Of a DNA stretch of 64,000 nucleotides, positions 22,714 through 34,086 are shown one piece after another (position 1 is the first letter of the stretch; every line of letters starts with the position of its first letter). Both the position numbers and the translations under genes were made by a program. The DNA comes from Brachypterus glaber (Eukaryota > Arthropoda > Insecta > Coleoptera > Kateretidae), in assembly GCA_958510825.1 (NCBI GenBank), contig CAUEHQ010000001.1, forward strand, positions 1 to 64,000, written 5' to 3'. Below the pieces are notes generated by a model. That model worked only from the letters and a program-made list of their open reading frames with translations, had not been told where the DNA came from and searched no databases.

Positions 22714-24576
22714 CCCCCGAAAAAGCCGAAGCATTTGCCGACACAATGCAAGATCAATTCAAACCAAACCCCCCAATTCCTGACCCCGTACCAGAAACCG
22801 ACTCTGAACCCGATTCTGACGACTCTGACTACGAGCAACTCACGCACGAAAGAGAAATAAAGCACACCTACGATAGAATCACAACCCAAGTCGAAAACGA
22901 CATTATCACCCCCACAACCCCCGAGGAAATCAAAAGTATCATCAAAAATCTCCCAAAAAGAAAAGCCCCCGGCCCAGACCAAATACCGAACAAAATCTTA
23001 AAAATTCTCCCCCGCAAAACCATTATGGCCATCGTTAACATTATTAACGCAATGCTCAGACTGCGACATTTTCCAAAGTCCTGGAAAAACGCAGATGTAA
23101 TAGTAATCAAAAAACCCGGTCAAAATCCGACCTTTCCCCAAAGTTATCGCCCCATAAGCCTCCTATCCTCCCTGGGCAAAATAGCCGAGAAAGTCATCTC
23201 AACCAGACTCCAAACTTTAGTTGAAGAGCTCAATCTCCTACCAAACGAGCAATTCGGTTTCCGAAGCAGACACTCCACAGTCCACCAGGTGGCTCGCCTA
23301 GTAGACTCAATTACAGATGGATTAAATAGGCGCGAAGCCGCGGGACTGATCCTCCTGGACATCGCAAAAGCCTTTGATAAAGTCTGGCACATAGGTCTTG
23401 TAGTCAAACTTCATCTTCTCGGCCTCCCCCTAGGCATCACCAAGCTCATAGCCTCCTTCCTTGAAGGCAGAGACTTTCAAATCAAAATAGGCGACTCTAA
23501 GTCCAGCACTCGCCCCATCGAAGCTGGCGTTCCACAAGGCTCCCCACTATCCCCCCTTCTGTACAATCTCTTCACCGCAGATATCCCAAAAACACAGGCT
23601 ACTGAAATAGCCCTGTTCGCCGACGATACCGGCATACTAGCAAAAGCTAAAAACCCCCAGCGCATCCATACCGCCCTCCAGCGCCAAATGGATGCCCTAA
23701 TAAAATGGTTCTCCAAATGGAAAATCAATGTAAACGCTAACAAAACAAAAGGCATTCTAATCTCTAGGATTAGAAGAGGCCCACCCCAACCCATTCAGAT
23801 AAACGGCCAAGCCATTAACTGGGAAAACCATGCCAAATACCTTGGCATTACCCTATCCAAAAATCTTACGTGGAATCAGCACGTCAAAAATACCCTCCAA
23901 ATAGCAAACATCCGCCTCTCCAAACTCTACCCTCTTATAGGGAGAAAGAGCCCCCTATCAATTAAAAACAAACTTCTACTTTACAACCAAACTCTAAAGC
24001 CAGTACTCCTCTATGGAGCACCAGCCTGGAACAAAATCACCCTTAAAAAAACGCTCTCAGCCAAACTCCAGGCCTTTCAAAACAAGGTACTCAGAATATG
24101 CATTGATGCCCCCTGGTTCATGCGGAACAACCAAATTCACAGAGATCTCGACATGCCCCTCCTAAAAACGGAAATCATCCGATACAGTAAGTCTTTTATA
24201 CAAGACAATTTAGACCACCCAAACCCCCTCATCTCAAATTTTCTAGATTACGATCACGAAATCCACTACACTTACAAAAAGATCAAAAATGTCCTCAACC
24301 AGTAATGGTGCCCACAAACACAGGACAGGTGCATCTCCAGCACCAGTGAACTAGTTTCACTCCCCCCACACCTCCCTCCAATCCCTACTCCATCCCCCCA
24401 AATCCCCCTCCCACCTTCCTCGTCGCAACACCCAAAAATTCATGACAGATGCAAATCAGCATCAGTGAGCAGAGACTCACTCCCCCAATTATCCATTCAA
24501 ATTAATTCAAATTTTAGATAAATGAGCCATAGGCACTGAGCCTGTCTCTTAAAGACCAAACAAATTACAGATGATG
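22714..24576 (+). mobile_element. Jockey-type non-LTR retrotransposon, 5'-truncated, copy 1
   Basis: A perfect 11-bp duplication AGGTAGGCTCT flanks the element at 22703-22713 and 24577-24587, which sets both ends. The 5' end is truncated within ORF2, as usual for target-primed reverse transcription. The 3' untranslated region carries two similar blocks ending TCACTCCCCC (about 24325-24366 and 24446-24487) and finishes in ACAGATGATG without a poly(A) tail. The sense strand is strikingly C-rich and G-poor against the AT-rich surroundings. The intact duplication and open frame point to a recent insertion. Copy 2 is at 61284-63898. Confidence 0.93.
22716..24305 (+). pseudogene. Reverse transcriptase (ORF2 C-terminal part) of the Jockey-type element, open but truncated
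   Basis: An uninterrupted frame of about 530 codons runs to the stop at 24303-24305. It has lost the endonuclease and the N-terminus because of the 5' truncation. Visible motifs are KRKAPGPDQIPNKILK, SYRPISLLSS, NEQFGFRSRHST, LLDIAKAFDKVWH, GVPQGSPLSPLLYNLF and the catalytic FADD at 23616-23627. Next come the KYLGITL motif and the C-terminal KLQAFQNKVLRI and PWFMRN segments typical of Jockey-clade proteins. An acidic patch (ETDSEPDSDDSD) lies near the start. The first codons of the open frame (from 22695) are flanking DNA. The enzyme core looks intact, but a complete ORF2 would be needed for autonomous movement. Confidence 0.92.
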
Positions 24577-24587
24577 AGGTAGGCTCT

Positions 24588-25732
24588 GCCAATAACCTCC
24601 CTCTGCTACGGCTCTGACGTAAAATAAAAATTCAAAAAGTTTTAAAACCTTTAACCCTTTCGCTTCCTATCCAGAAGCTTGTATAGGAACATAAAACATA
24701 AGAATGCGATGCCGTGATTGGCTTACAATAGCGGCACATCAAGCCAATCACGGCTTCGCATGTTATGTACTATGTTGTTATGCGAGCCTGTGGATATGCC
24801 CTAAGAATCCGACAAAAAAAGAAATTCATTAATTTGACACACTAACTGGGTTTCTTTGTGCAGGGTCACATAGCGTTTTAAAGCTGCTCAAAAATATCCT
24901 ATTAGTAACTTATAGTTAAGTATTGATATCATTTGATATCAAGTTTGGACTATAAAACACTAATATGTCCCTGTTCTGTGCATTATAAATGTTCTTTTTG
25001 GCTATATGATTTGATAAACATCTGCTGGGATATATATATATGTCCCTACAGGAGCGAAGGGATTAAGGTATAGTCTAAGGATATTATAAATTAGTCGTGA
25101 AGATATACATATAATGCTACACATTCCGTTATATACTCTTCACAAATGGATGGTTTATTGCATTTTTCCAAATAGCTATTACATAAATTTAATTAAAATT
25201 ATTTAAAACGCAAAATATATAACTGAAATAAAATAAAAATAAGTTAAAAAAAATAAATAAAAAAAGTTGTATCCAGAGATGGGATTCGAACCCCTGATCT
25301 CTGGATCCTTTATTTTTACGTCAATGTGCGACCCATATCAATTTTTGTTTTTTTTTCGGGTATATTTTATTAATACCAGTGAGTATTTTTTTCCTAAAAA
25401 AATACGCCAATCCGACTTTTACTTCAGCTTTTTTCGATTTTTTTTTAAATTTAACCCCCATAACTATTTTGTTTTTGGGCTGATTATTTTTAAACACAAT
25501 AGGGAGCTTTCTCTCATAAAACTTGATTTTTCCTAAAAATCTCGACATTTTCAAACCTACTTATTTTTTTCATAAAACACAGTTCACTGAAAAAGGGATT
25601 TGGTTGGGGTAACTAGATCAATAGTTAAGTACGGAACTATTTTTTTTTTCTGGCTACTGGCAACGACACAACTTATTGGGGTTACCAGAAACAAAACTTA
25701 GATTATAAGAATCTGGAGCGCACAAAAATTTT
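24588..25732. other. Non-coding stretch with a GC-richer palindrome
   Basis: No gene recognised. An inverted repeat of 21 bp with one mismatch (ATGCGATGCCGTGATTGGCT at 24704-24723 and its complement to 24761) forms a tight hairpin with a 16-bp loop, probably a small MITE. Around 25280 the phrase GATTCGAACCCCTGATCTCT resembles a tRNA B-box region (minus strand), possibly another tRNA-derived relic, but no A box was found. Frames at 25267-25536 and 25321-25554 overlap on opposite strands and are not credible genes. Confidence 0.45.
24704..24761. repeat. 21-bp-arm hairpin
   Basis: Arms 24704-24724 and 24741-24761 pair at 20 of 21 positions around CCGTGATTGGCTT / AAGCCAATCACGG. It is non-coding. 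Confidence 0.8.
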
Positions 25733-26265
25733 TGCCTATAGGGCCATTCCAGCGTTTCGGGTGTTTCACTCGTACACATTAAAACGATTTTTTTAAATAT
25801 TTATTGCACTAATAGATTGTTACAGGTGTGCTACAATTAGACTAATATATCAGTTAAATAAGCTATTAAAACCCTAAAAAAAATAAAAAAAATAAAGAAG
25901 ATGTAAGCAAATTCTTCCGTTTCGGGTGTTTCATTTTTTTGCCTTGTGTTTATGTATAGAGTTCAAATATTGTTAAAATCTACGAATTTATAAGCTTTTA
26001 TAATGAATTATTTATCACAACGTATAGTTAAATTTATGCTTTGTTCTATCATAACATTAGCAATAAATGTTATAAATATTTTTTTTTAAGTAAAATTAAG
26101 TAAAATAAAATGAACGTTTCGGGTGTTTCATATAATTTGTTTCGGGTGTTTCCCTTAAAAAATATATACGTTTTTAAATCTTAAATTCAAATTTATATTA
26201 TGAATTAATAAGTAATCTCAAAAATAATTTCGGAAAGACGATTCGGCATAAAAAAATAGTATAAT

Positions 26266-28474
26266 TGATATATGATATGATGAATTGATATGGCAAATGC
26301 TGACTGGCAGATTTTTAGTACCATTAAAGATGTAAACTTTCTCTCTAATATCCTAATAAACAGATACAAATCTTCAGTAGAGGAGTGTTTCCTTTAAAAA
26401 AATGTATCAATAGCGGTAAACCACCAGTTAAATGGTTTAACAAGTTTTTATTTGATTTGCGTGATAAAGTATCTTGCTTGAGAATTAAAGCAAACACTAC
26501 CAGACTACAAAAGGATGAAGAAAAATATAAAAAATTACGTTTAGAATACAAAAAACAAATTATTTTTCACAAGAAAAAATCATATGAAAACTATCTAAAA
26601 AACTCAAAAAATAAAAGTAGGGACACATGGAGATTAATTGAATCGCATAAGCCAAGAAAAACAAAACCTGGCTCAAAAATTACGCATGATGAATTTAACA
26701 TTTTTTTTTCCTCCATTGCAGATAATTTAATTGACTCCATCCCTGACTCAAATGTAAACTACAATGATTATCTTAAAAAGGCTCCATCAAATAAAAAATG
26801 CCTATTTCTAAACCCCGTAAGCCCAAGCGAGGTATATAATACAATCCTTGCCTTGAAAAATTCAAATTCTAGTGATATATATGAATTTAATTCAAGTCAC
26901 TTAGAAAACACGGCTGATATAATAAAATTTCCCCTGGCTGAACTATTTAACTTGTGCCTTGAACAGGGAGTTTTTCCTGACGCTTTTAAACTGGCTAAGG
27001 TGATCCCGATATTTAAAAAAGGAGACCACAACAATACAAATAACTTTCGTCCTATATCAATACTACCAATATTTGGCAAAGTACTTGAAAAACTAATTAA
27101 TATTAGACTAATTACTTTTTTAGAAGCGAGTAATATGTTTAGCGAACGGCAATTTGGTTTCCGCAGGGGTCGTTCGACGATTCAAGCCATCTCAAAACTA
27201 TTGGAGGATGTAGTGGAGGGCCTTGAGGGGGGCGAGCATAGTAATATAACTTTGTTCGACCTCACCAAGGCGTTCGACTGCGTCCCCCATCCAAAACTGT
27301 TGGAAAAAATGAAACACTTTGGGATTCATGGTATGGCACTGTTACTTTTTTCATCTTATCTTACAAAAAGAAAGCAATGCGTTTTTTATAATGATATGTT
27401 ATCAGAAATGGTAGAGATCAATATAGGGGTCCCCCAGGGGTCCATACTGGGCCCTATATTGTTCCTATTATTTATCAACGATTTGCCCTTCTGTTTAGAA
27501 CCAGAAAAAACAATTTTTTTTGCAGACGATTCGTCTATGATCAACAAAAATAAAGATATTGAGACCCTTGAAGGTAACAGTGAAATACTAAAAAATAAAA
27601 TGGAAAATTGGTTTAATTCAAATAAACTAAAATTAAATAAGGCAAAAACTCAAAACCTATTAATTTCTACCAACCAAAATTTAACCTGCAACAATTCAGT
27701 CAAGCTGCTTGGTATCTTTATCGACGACTCTCTCAAATGGACAGTCCATGTAGACTACCTGGCCCAAAAACTCTCAAGTGTCACATACTTAATAAGAGAA
27801 TTAAATAAAACAATGAATACAAACATCCTTTTAACAACTTACCATGCTAATTTTCACTCACTTATAAGCTATGGTACCATTTTATGGGGTAACAGTACAA
27901 GCTCAAACAGAATATTTATTCTTCAAAAAAGATGCGTCAGAATAATTGCTGACCTAAAATACAATGACCATTGTAGATCTTCTTTCATTAAGTTTGGTAT
28001 CATGTCTTTACCTTGCATTTATATTTTTCAAACACTGCTTGACATTAAAAATAATTTTAAAAAGCATGAAACGTTCACAAATAAACATAGTTACCCTACC
28101 AGCTCAGCAAATAAGGAATTTTTTATTAAAAAATAAATCCTTCAAATATGTTAAATCTCAAAAGAATAGTCCAGATATAGGTATTTTTAACAAATTACCA
28201 GACAGTTACAAAGACCTGCCTTTAAAAAAGTTTAAAAGCTTGGTGAGCTCTATGTTGTGCAGGCTCTGCTTCTACTCTGTGGAGGAATATATGGATGCAT
28301 CCATGGACACGCTGGATTTTACCAAATGGTAATATATCAGTTTTTTTTTTTAAATGTAAATGTATTTGTAATTTAAATTTGCAATTTGAATATTTTGTAT
28401 TTTATATATGACTTGTGTAAGAATTTTTAGAAATTTGAAGGCACCAATAAATTAATCTAATCTAATCTAATCTA
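26266..28474 (+). mobile_element. CR1/L2-group non-LTR retrotransposon, 5'-truncated, with (AATCT)n tail
   Basis: The coding part is described separately. The 3' end is a short AATCT tandem tail at 28452-28473. ATAGTA occurs just before the inferred 5' end (about 26257) and directly after the tail, a possible target duplication. It lies inside the DNA element 25733-29958. The first third of a full element, including the endonuclease, is missing. Confidence 0.8.
26281..28332 (+). pseudogene. Reverse transcriptase of the CR1/L2-group element
   Basis: The main frame 26385-28136 encodes a reverse transcriptase with NFRPISILPIFGKVLEK, RQFGFRRGRSTIQAIS, LFDLTKAFDCVPHPKLL, GVPQGSILGPILFLLFINDL and the catalytic FADD at about 27519-27530. 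The upstream part (IFSTIKDVNFLSN, ending ECF) is in another frame, joined at the A-rich run near 26394-26401. The C-terminal end (DSYKDLPLKKFKS and on to 28332) is displaced by a second frameshift near 28090-28136. The protein copies element RNA during target-primed integration. Two frameshifts and truncation make it inactive. Confidence 0.88.
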
Positions 28475-30022
28475 TAGTAATAAAAATACTTAACATTACG
28501 TTCTTAAAGAGTTTATTTCTTACATAAATATTATTTTTAATATTAATCATAGTGAATACTAAAAATAAAACCAAACAATATTTTTTACAAAAACTCTATC
28601 TATATCTAATAAATTAACAAATTTAACAATATTTTTTATAATTCATTAAATTAATTACGCCGAAACATAGCTTTCAAAATGGAAAGGGGAACATCGTCTT
28701 CGGACTTTTTTAAAGCGTTGCTTTACAGGAACCGCAGGAGCCATCGTGGTCAATTTATAAACACTAAACCACAAATCAACAAACTTACAGTTTTCATGAA
28801 TGACATGATTTTCGTATGCTTTTTTATTATAATAAATACTGACAATAAACTGAAATACTGCTGTCAACAAACTAATATTTTTCCCTATAAGCCTAGGTTC
28901 ATTAAAATCGAAAACGAAAAACAAATAAAAAAAAACAATTTTTAATTTTTTTTTTGTATTTCAATTTTTTTTTAAGTTTCTTTTTTCGTAAAACGAGAAA
29001 CAAATTAGAAAAAAAATATTTTTGAAAAAAATTGTTTTTACCCCCATTTTAACCAAATCCAATTTTTACTAAAAATAATCCCAGCCTAGAACTTTTCATA
29101 ATCAACCTATGGTCCAAATTTGAAGTCGTTAGCTCAAAGCTTTCTTAAGTTATCGTGGTCACAAATATTCCGGACAGACACAGATTTTTTTTTACGGAAA
29201 TCGAATTTTTTGGATATAAAACGTCAAGAAACGTAAAAAAAGCAATAAAAATTTTTCGATTTTTTTTTACTAAGGCAAGACTTTCCTAGGGGAAATTAAA
29301 AACCCAAAATATTTCTACGGCGGGGGTGGAGGGGGTGTTGTAATTGGGTGATCAGAAAGTTAAAAATAAATATCGCACTAAAAAAATAATATCAAAGTCT
29401 AAATTAAATAATAAGCGGTAGTAGCTAAATAATTTTATTTGGCATTTCGGGTGTTTCATAATGTCTTATGCCGTTTTAGTACCGAAATCGTGAATGGAAT
29501 CGGACTACTTTGCAATCTTTAGGAGTGTCCATATATACCAAATATTGCCAAAAAAGCTTTAAGTGGTAGGCTACAAAATATTTTTTTGCACTTTTTTCGT
29601 TTCGGGTGTTTCATTTTTTTTCTTCATTAAAAAAAGCTTTAAAAACAGTTTTAAACAGGAAAAATAACTAAAAATATATATGTTGTTTCTTCTAATTAAA
29701 AAAAAAACGATATTAGGTTGTAAAACATTACCATCACTTAAAACTAAAAATACTACTATAAAACACTAAATCCTCTAATAAAACGATGTCTACAAAAATA
29801 TATAAAAATTAAGCTTATATATTACTTTCATTAAAAATCGTGTTGGATTAATAAATTATAGAGTTTTTACTTTAGTTATTCACATTAATTAATTTTATAC
29901 AGTAATGTTTAAAAATTACTACCCATGTCCTTAAACGGCTGGAATGGCCCTATAGGCACATTTTAATAATTTTGGTATTTTGTGAAGTAGAAAATATATC
30001 TTCAAAAATACGCATATTTCAG

Positions 30023-30099
30023 ATGACAGCATTTCAGAGGCTAAACCAGAAGACCATCAAAATGGAAAGATCGCGACGGATGAAGAAGGGCAAATTGAG
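30023..30099 (+). CDS. SLC15/POT oligopeptide transporter, exon 1 of 7 found (cytosolic N-terminal stretch)
   Basis: Acceptor TTTCAG at 30017-30022 and donor GTAGGT at 30100 bound a 77-nt exon. The first two bases complete a codon begun upstream, and the exon ends in phase 0. It encodes SISEAKPEDHQNGKIATDEE-like acidic, hydrophilic residues, the expected cytosolic N-terminal tail before the first membrane helix. The stretch itself is not conserved enough to identify the family; the assignment rests on phase and on leading directly into exon 2. The preceding exon with the start codon was not found. A TE end lies 64 bp upstream (29958). Confidence 0.75.
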
Positions 30100-30934
30100 G
30101 TAGGTGTGCTAATGAAGACTTTTAATCAATATTTTTTTTGCATATTTAATTGGCTTAAAAACGAAAACCGACAAAGCAATTTTTTGAACAAATTTAAATA
30201 ATTTTCATTTACTTTAGAAAAGGATGTTGTATGATTTTGCTGCTGACGCGTCAACAGCAAAATCACGTCATAACGGTTAATTATTGTCTAGTTTCTCCTC
30301 TGCTGGGAAAGACTGTTGGTTTGGGTGATATAAGACATCTTAAAACACAAAGCGAAAGGGCAGTCGTCCCCAGCATTCGTATATTTGAAGGTTAAGACAA
30401 TTAAGTCACATTTTTATTGTTCCGAGAATTGAATTTCTGATCAAACCGGTAAACAAAAAAATAGACCTTTGTGTTTACTAGGATGCTATTAAAGAATCTT
30501 AAAATCTGTATATGTTATAAAACACTACTTCTTACTATAATATAATAAGTATAATATAATATATATTATATTATAATAAGTTTTTGTTAAAAGGGCTGAA
30601 AGGAAATTTGTGAGATGTGTGAAATAAAGGTAAAACCAGCTTAATTTTTAAATGCTTACAACATTTTTGTGAAAATTAGTATATACAGTTTATGGGGACG
30701 CTAAAAATGAGTCTGAAAATAACAATTTTTTAACTCCACACCCGCGGGGCCCGGGGGGCAATTGCTTAATTGCTAAAAATTAATCTAATAACAATTTTTT
30801 TTTAAATTATGCCCCGCCCTCTGGGTATGACGCTTTTTTGTAAATTAATATACCAGTGACAGAATTTTGTCAAAAAAGTGGCTGTCTTTCCTCATATATT
30901 ATTATATTAGATATCAAATGAACTTTACAACATC

Positions 30935-30988
30935 GTAAAGGGAGACTGATTCCCTTATAATATTATAACGGAATCAGTCTCCCTTTAC
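30935..30988. repeat. Perfect 19-bp hairpin in intron 1
   Basis: GTAAAGGGAGACTGATTCC at 30935-30953 is mirrored exactly by 30970-30988, with a 16-nt AT-rich loop. It lies 63 bp upstream of the next exon. It could be a minimal fold-back element or could form an RNA hairpin in the pre-mRNA. Nothing else about its function is visible. Confidence 0.9.
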
Positions 30989-31051
30989 TCATTTTTTTTT
31001 GCATAATTTGTCTAAAGTGTATAATCATTATTATTATTATTTTTATTACAG

Positions 31052-31130
31052 AAAGTGACATATCCCAAATCAGTATTTTTCATCGTCAGCAATGAGTTTT
31101 GCGAAAGATTCAGCTTCTATGGAATGCGAA
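31052..31130 (+). CDS. SLC15/POT transporter, exon 2 (TM1 with ExxER motif)
   Basis: Bounded by TTATTACAG (to 31051) and GTAAGT (31131). The 79-nt exon starts in phase 0 and ends in phase 1. It encodes KVTYPKSVFFIVSNEFCERF and then SFYGMR. YPKSVFFI...NEFCERFSFYGMR is the hallmark start of TM1 in proton-coupled oligopeptide transporters. EFCER matches the conserved ExxER motif, whose charged residues are known in this family to couple proton movement to peptide uptake. All key residues are present, supporting a functional gene. Confidence 0.95.
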
Positions 31131-31360
31131 GTAAGTTTTTTAATCACATCATCTGAAATGTGAAATGGGTCTCTGGGAAGTAATTTACATCTCTTCTAGC
31201 TGTGATGTGATATAATCACCGGTGAACGCCGCTATCGAAAATAAATGCTTTGAGTTGGCGTTCACTGGCGATCAGGTGCTATAATGTTATCACATAACAT
31301 GGAATGATTATCGCTACTCAGATCTACTTCTTACCGTTACATTCAAAATAAAAATTCCTT

Positions 31361-32298
31361 TATACAGGGTTATTCTTTTAAATGGTGCAGTGTCTCTAAC
31401 TTTTAAACGGCGTAATATATCGACTTGAAATTTGGAACTGATATACTACATAAGACAAAATATGTTTGGCTGTAACAAGTATATTTTAATAATTTAAATT
31501 AAGATTGCGGGGGGGGGGGGGGGGGCGGCACAGAGAGGCAATCTTTTAAATAGAAGGGGATTATTCCAAGTTAATTGAAATATAATATTTACTTAAAAAA
31601 AAAAAATAAAATATGAAAATTCTATAAAATAGGTCACTGTATAGTACCCCCAACTACCCTAACTTCAAAATTTTAAATAGCGACCCTCTTTTTATATCCT
31701 AAACTAAAGGGAAAAGAAAGTTTTTTATTTAAAAAGTAATAAATAGTAAAACAGTAATTGACCCTTACTTGGAGTGCAGGTTAATTTGTTATTAAAATTA
31801 AACCAGGGTAGGAAGGGGCAAAGATTTTTTTTTTTGTAGTACCAACATAAAGCTTAATTTATACCCTTCAATAAATGGCATAAAAGTTAAGTGGTTGTTA
31901 TTTAAAATTTTGGAGTTGGGGTAGGGTAGGGTTTATTGTATTCTTCAAATATGCAGATATATGCAACCCTAATGATAAATAACAACAAATTTTAATTAGT
32001 TTTGGAGTTAATAAGGAAGGACCATCACATTCGAATGCAATAAATTTAAAAGTTAAATAAAATATATCAATTTAACTGGACATCTAAAAACAAATATGCT
32101 GTTGGATAGACAATTTAAATACCATTTAAATAGTGTATCACACGATCGCCCTTCCTATTTAAAATTTTGCCCTCCTGTGGCCCTAGTCTTAATTTAAATT
32201 AGAAAGATATACTTATTACAGCCAAAGTTAATTTATTATATGTTGTATATTATTAAAAGTTAGAGGCACTGTACAATTTAAAAGAATAATCTTGTATA
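31361..32298. mobile_element. Long-TIR MITE, about 940 bp
   Basis: TATACAGGGTTATTCTTTTA at 31361-31380 pairs with the complementary sequence ending TTGTATA at 32298. Similarity runs inward for about 130 bp through TGCAGTGTCTCTAACTTTTA, GGCTGTAA and TTAATTTAAATT. A 16-base G run (about 31508-31525) follows the left arm. No coding region. It lies in the transporter intron between exons 2 and 3. Confidence 0.8.
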
Positions 32299-32339
32299 TA
32301 AAAGTATAATTCTTATAATATCGCTTCGACTTTTGAAAT

Positions 32340-33914
32340 AGTGGCACAACTCAAAAATTTTTAATAAACTCCCTTACGACGCATTTTTAGACGTACGTTT
32401 GCAGGAAGTTTTTCTCATATTTTCTCACGGCGACCCCTAAAAAATATAAGTTAAACTAGAAATACGTAAAAACGGAACACGCCATATTGTAGCCACAAAA
32501 CTGGAGAGTATAGAGCCGTTTACCATAAAAGTCCAAACTTTGTTAAATAACGTTAAAAGATGTTTTTGAATGCTAAGCTAGTTTAAATCGAAGCTTCTAT
32601 ATTATACTTCAAATTCAACAGTTCAATATATTACTATGGTGTCCCTATCAAGTTTTTATTATTTTGTGAATAAATATTGAAAATTTTACATGAAAATGAT
32701 AAATAATTATAATTAGTCTTAACATGATAATACACCATGTATTAACTATTTTGACCTTTTTGCGCAAAATTTCCAAATTTTTTTTTTTTAATATTGAAAA
32801 CTTCATCAATTTTGAATAAAAAAATCTTCAAAAAAAAAATAAAAAATAAATAGTTACGTAGTTAAATAGATAATTTTAAGTCCTTTAACAAGACGTATCA
32901 CAAGACCTAGGGTCTCATTTAAAATATTGTCCCCCATTTCCCCCCTAGCGCCGCCTTAACGAGTAAAAAATAAAAAAAAATATGGCAAAGGTGCAGATAA
33001 AGAATTGAAAAATATGACAAATTATAGTTTTTGTTGTGTAATATATCTATTCCAAATTTTAAGTTTATATCTCATTCCGTTCAAAAGTTACGGTGGTTGT
33101 ACCATTTGCGATATAATAATAATCTTTATTTGTGCTATTTAGGGGTTACACATGTCAAAATACATAATAATTAAAATTAATAGTATTAATAGTAGGTACA
33201 GAAAATTCATAAAATTAAATTAAAAAATAAAAAGTACACAAAACAAAATTCATATAAGTTAAAATATTTAAAGTAGTTAAAATGGACAAAAACACGAAAT
33301 AAAATAAACAATTATACAGAAATTTATATATCGTTAAAATTATTATACAGATATTCGTCAGTCATATGATCATAGAATGCTTTCTTTAATAAATATTGCT
33401 TAACTTTATATTTAAAAGGTTTAATTTCTAGTTGTTTCACCCTTAGTGGCAGGACATTGTAAAACTTTAAACTATAGTAATTGATACCCCTTTGAGTCCT
33501 GCTTAGCCTAATAAAGTCTTGACAGACGTTTTTACCGTTACGCATGTTTTTCATATGTGCTTGGTCAAAAGTAGAATAAGCAGGAAAGTCACTTTTTGTA
33601 TAAATTAGATTTTCCAGAATATAAAGACATGGTAAGTTAAGAATATTTATGAAATAAAAGCGACTTTACAGTCATCTCTCCGTCATCTCCAAATCCAATA
33701 CCAGCTAGGATTCTTATCGCACGCCATTGTAATTTAAAAATGCGGTCTTTTATACTGACCCCAAAACATTTAAAAGAATAACCTTGTATAACGCGCAAAC
33801 CAAATAATTTTATGCGTAGTCTATTTAAACACGACACGATTTTCTTCGGGAAATCAGGCGTAAATATGGTAAAATGAACACTTAAACATTTTTTTTTTGA
33901 GTCGTGCCACTACT
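32340..33914. mobile_element. DNA element with GTGGCAC(A/G)ACTCAAAAA ends, split by a non-LTR fragment
   Basis: TAGTGGCACAACTCAAAAAT at 32339-32358 faces its near-complement TTTTTTTTGAGTCGTGCCAC, then TA, at 33892-33913. Between them lies AT-rich sequence plus the minus-strand non-LTR 3' end at about 33110-33840, which is presumably a later insertion. No transposase was recognised. The right end is about 170 bp upstream of transporter exon 3. Confidence 0.55.
33110..33840 (-). pseudogene. 3' end of a non-LTR retrotransposon ORF2
   Basis: On the minus strand two open pieces (33637-33837 and 33324-33554) are linked by a readable stretch NLPCLYILENLIYTKSDFPA. They give the C-terminal region that follows the reverse transcriptase in many CR1/Jockey-group proteins: LQWRAIRILAG, then the LPCLYILE motif, then YYSLKFYNVLPLRVKQL. 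No catalytic motifs remain. The 3' end shows an AATAAT-type tail near 33113-33125 (as ATTATT on the minus strand). It is a heavily 5'-truncated, dead copy. Confidence 0.75.
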
Positions 33915-34086
33915 GCATTCATTAAGCGATATAATTACTAGAAAAACAGCTTTTGTTGATTAAACCTTCTATATTATTTACCAACTGAAAAAAAGGCCCG
34001 TTTTTTTTTCTGAAAAAAATACTTAAATCCTTACTTTAATAATTTTATACACGAAATAAATATTAAATCTATTAATTTATTTTTAG

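Larger units (their letters stand above)
25733..29958. mobile_element. DNA element with perfect 21-bp terminal repeats and a six-fold GTTTCGGGTGTTTCA motif
   Basis: TGCCTATAGGGCCATTCC begins a 21-bp repeat at 25733-25753 whose exact reverse complement is at 29938-29958. The motif GTTTCGGGTGTTTCA or a one- to two-base variant occurs at 25754, 25919, 26116, 26139, 29445 and 29599, always in the same orientation and always near the ends. A non-LTR element (about 26266-28474) sits inside, so the element itself is about 2 kb. No transposase is recognisable; the 28655-28945 frames on both strands resemble nothing. No clear target duplication was seen. The right end is 64 bp before transporter exon 1 as numbered here. 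Confidence 0.82.

Noticed and set aside
25275..25310. tRNA B-box-like word GATTCGAACCCCTGATC
   Set aside because: No matching A box or cloverleaf could be drawn; at most it is a fragment of a tRNA-derived repeat.
28655..28945. Overlapping frames of 88-89 codons on both strands
   Set aside because: No resemblance to transposases or other proteins; open length is not unusual in this composition. Kept only as part of the TIR element.
25754..29613. CRISPR-like array suggested by repeated GTTTCGGGTGTTTCA
   Set aside because: Spacing is irregular (tens to thousands of bases), the repeat is only 15 bp, and the setting is a eukaryotic transposon.
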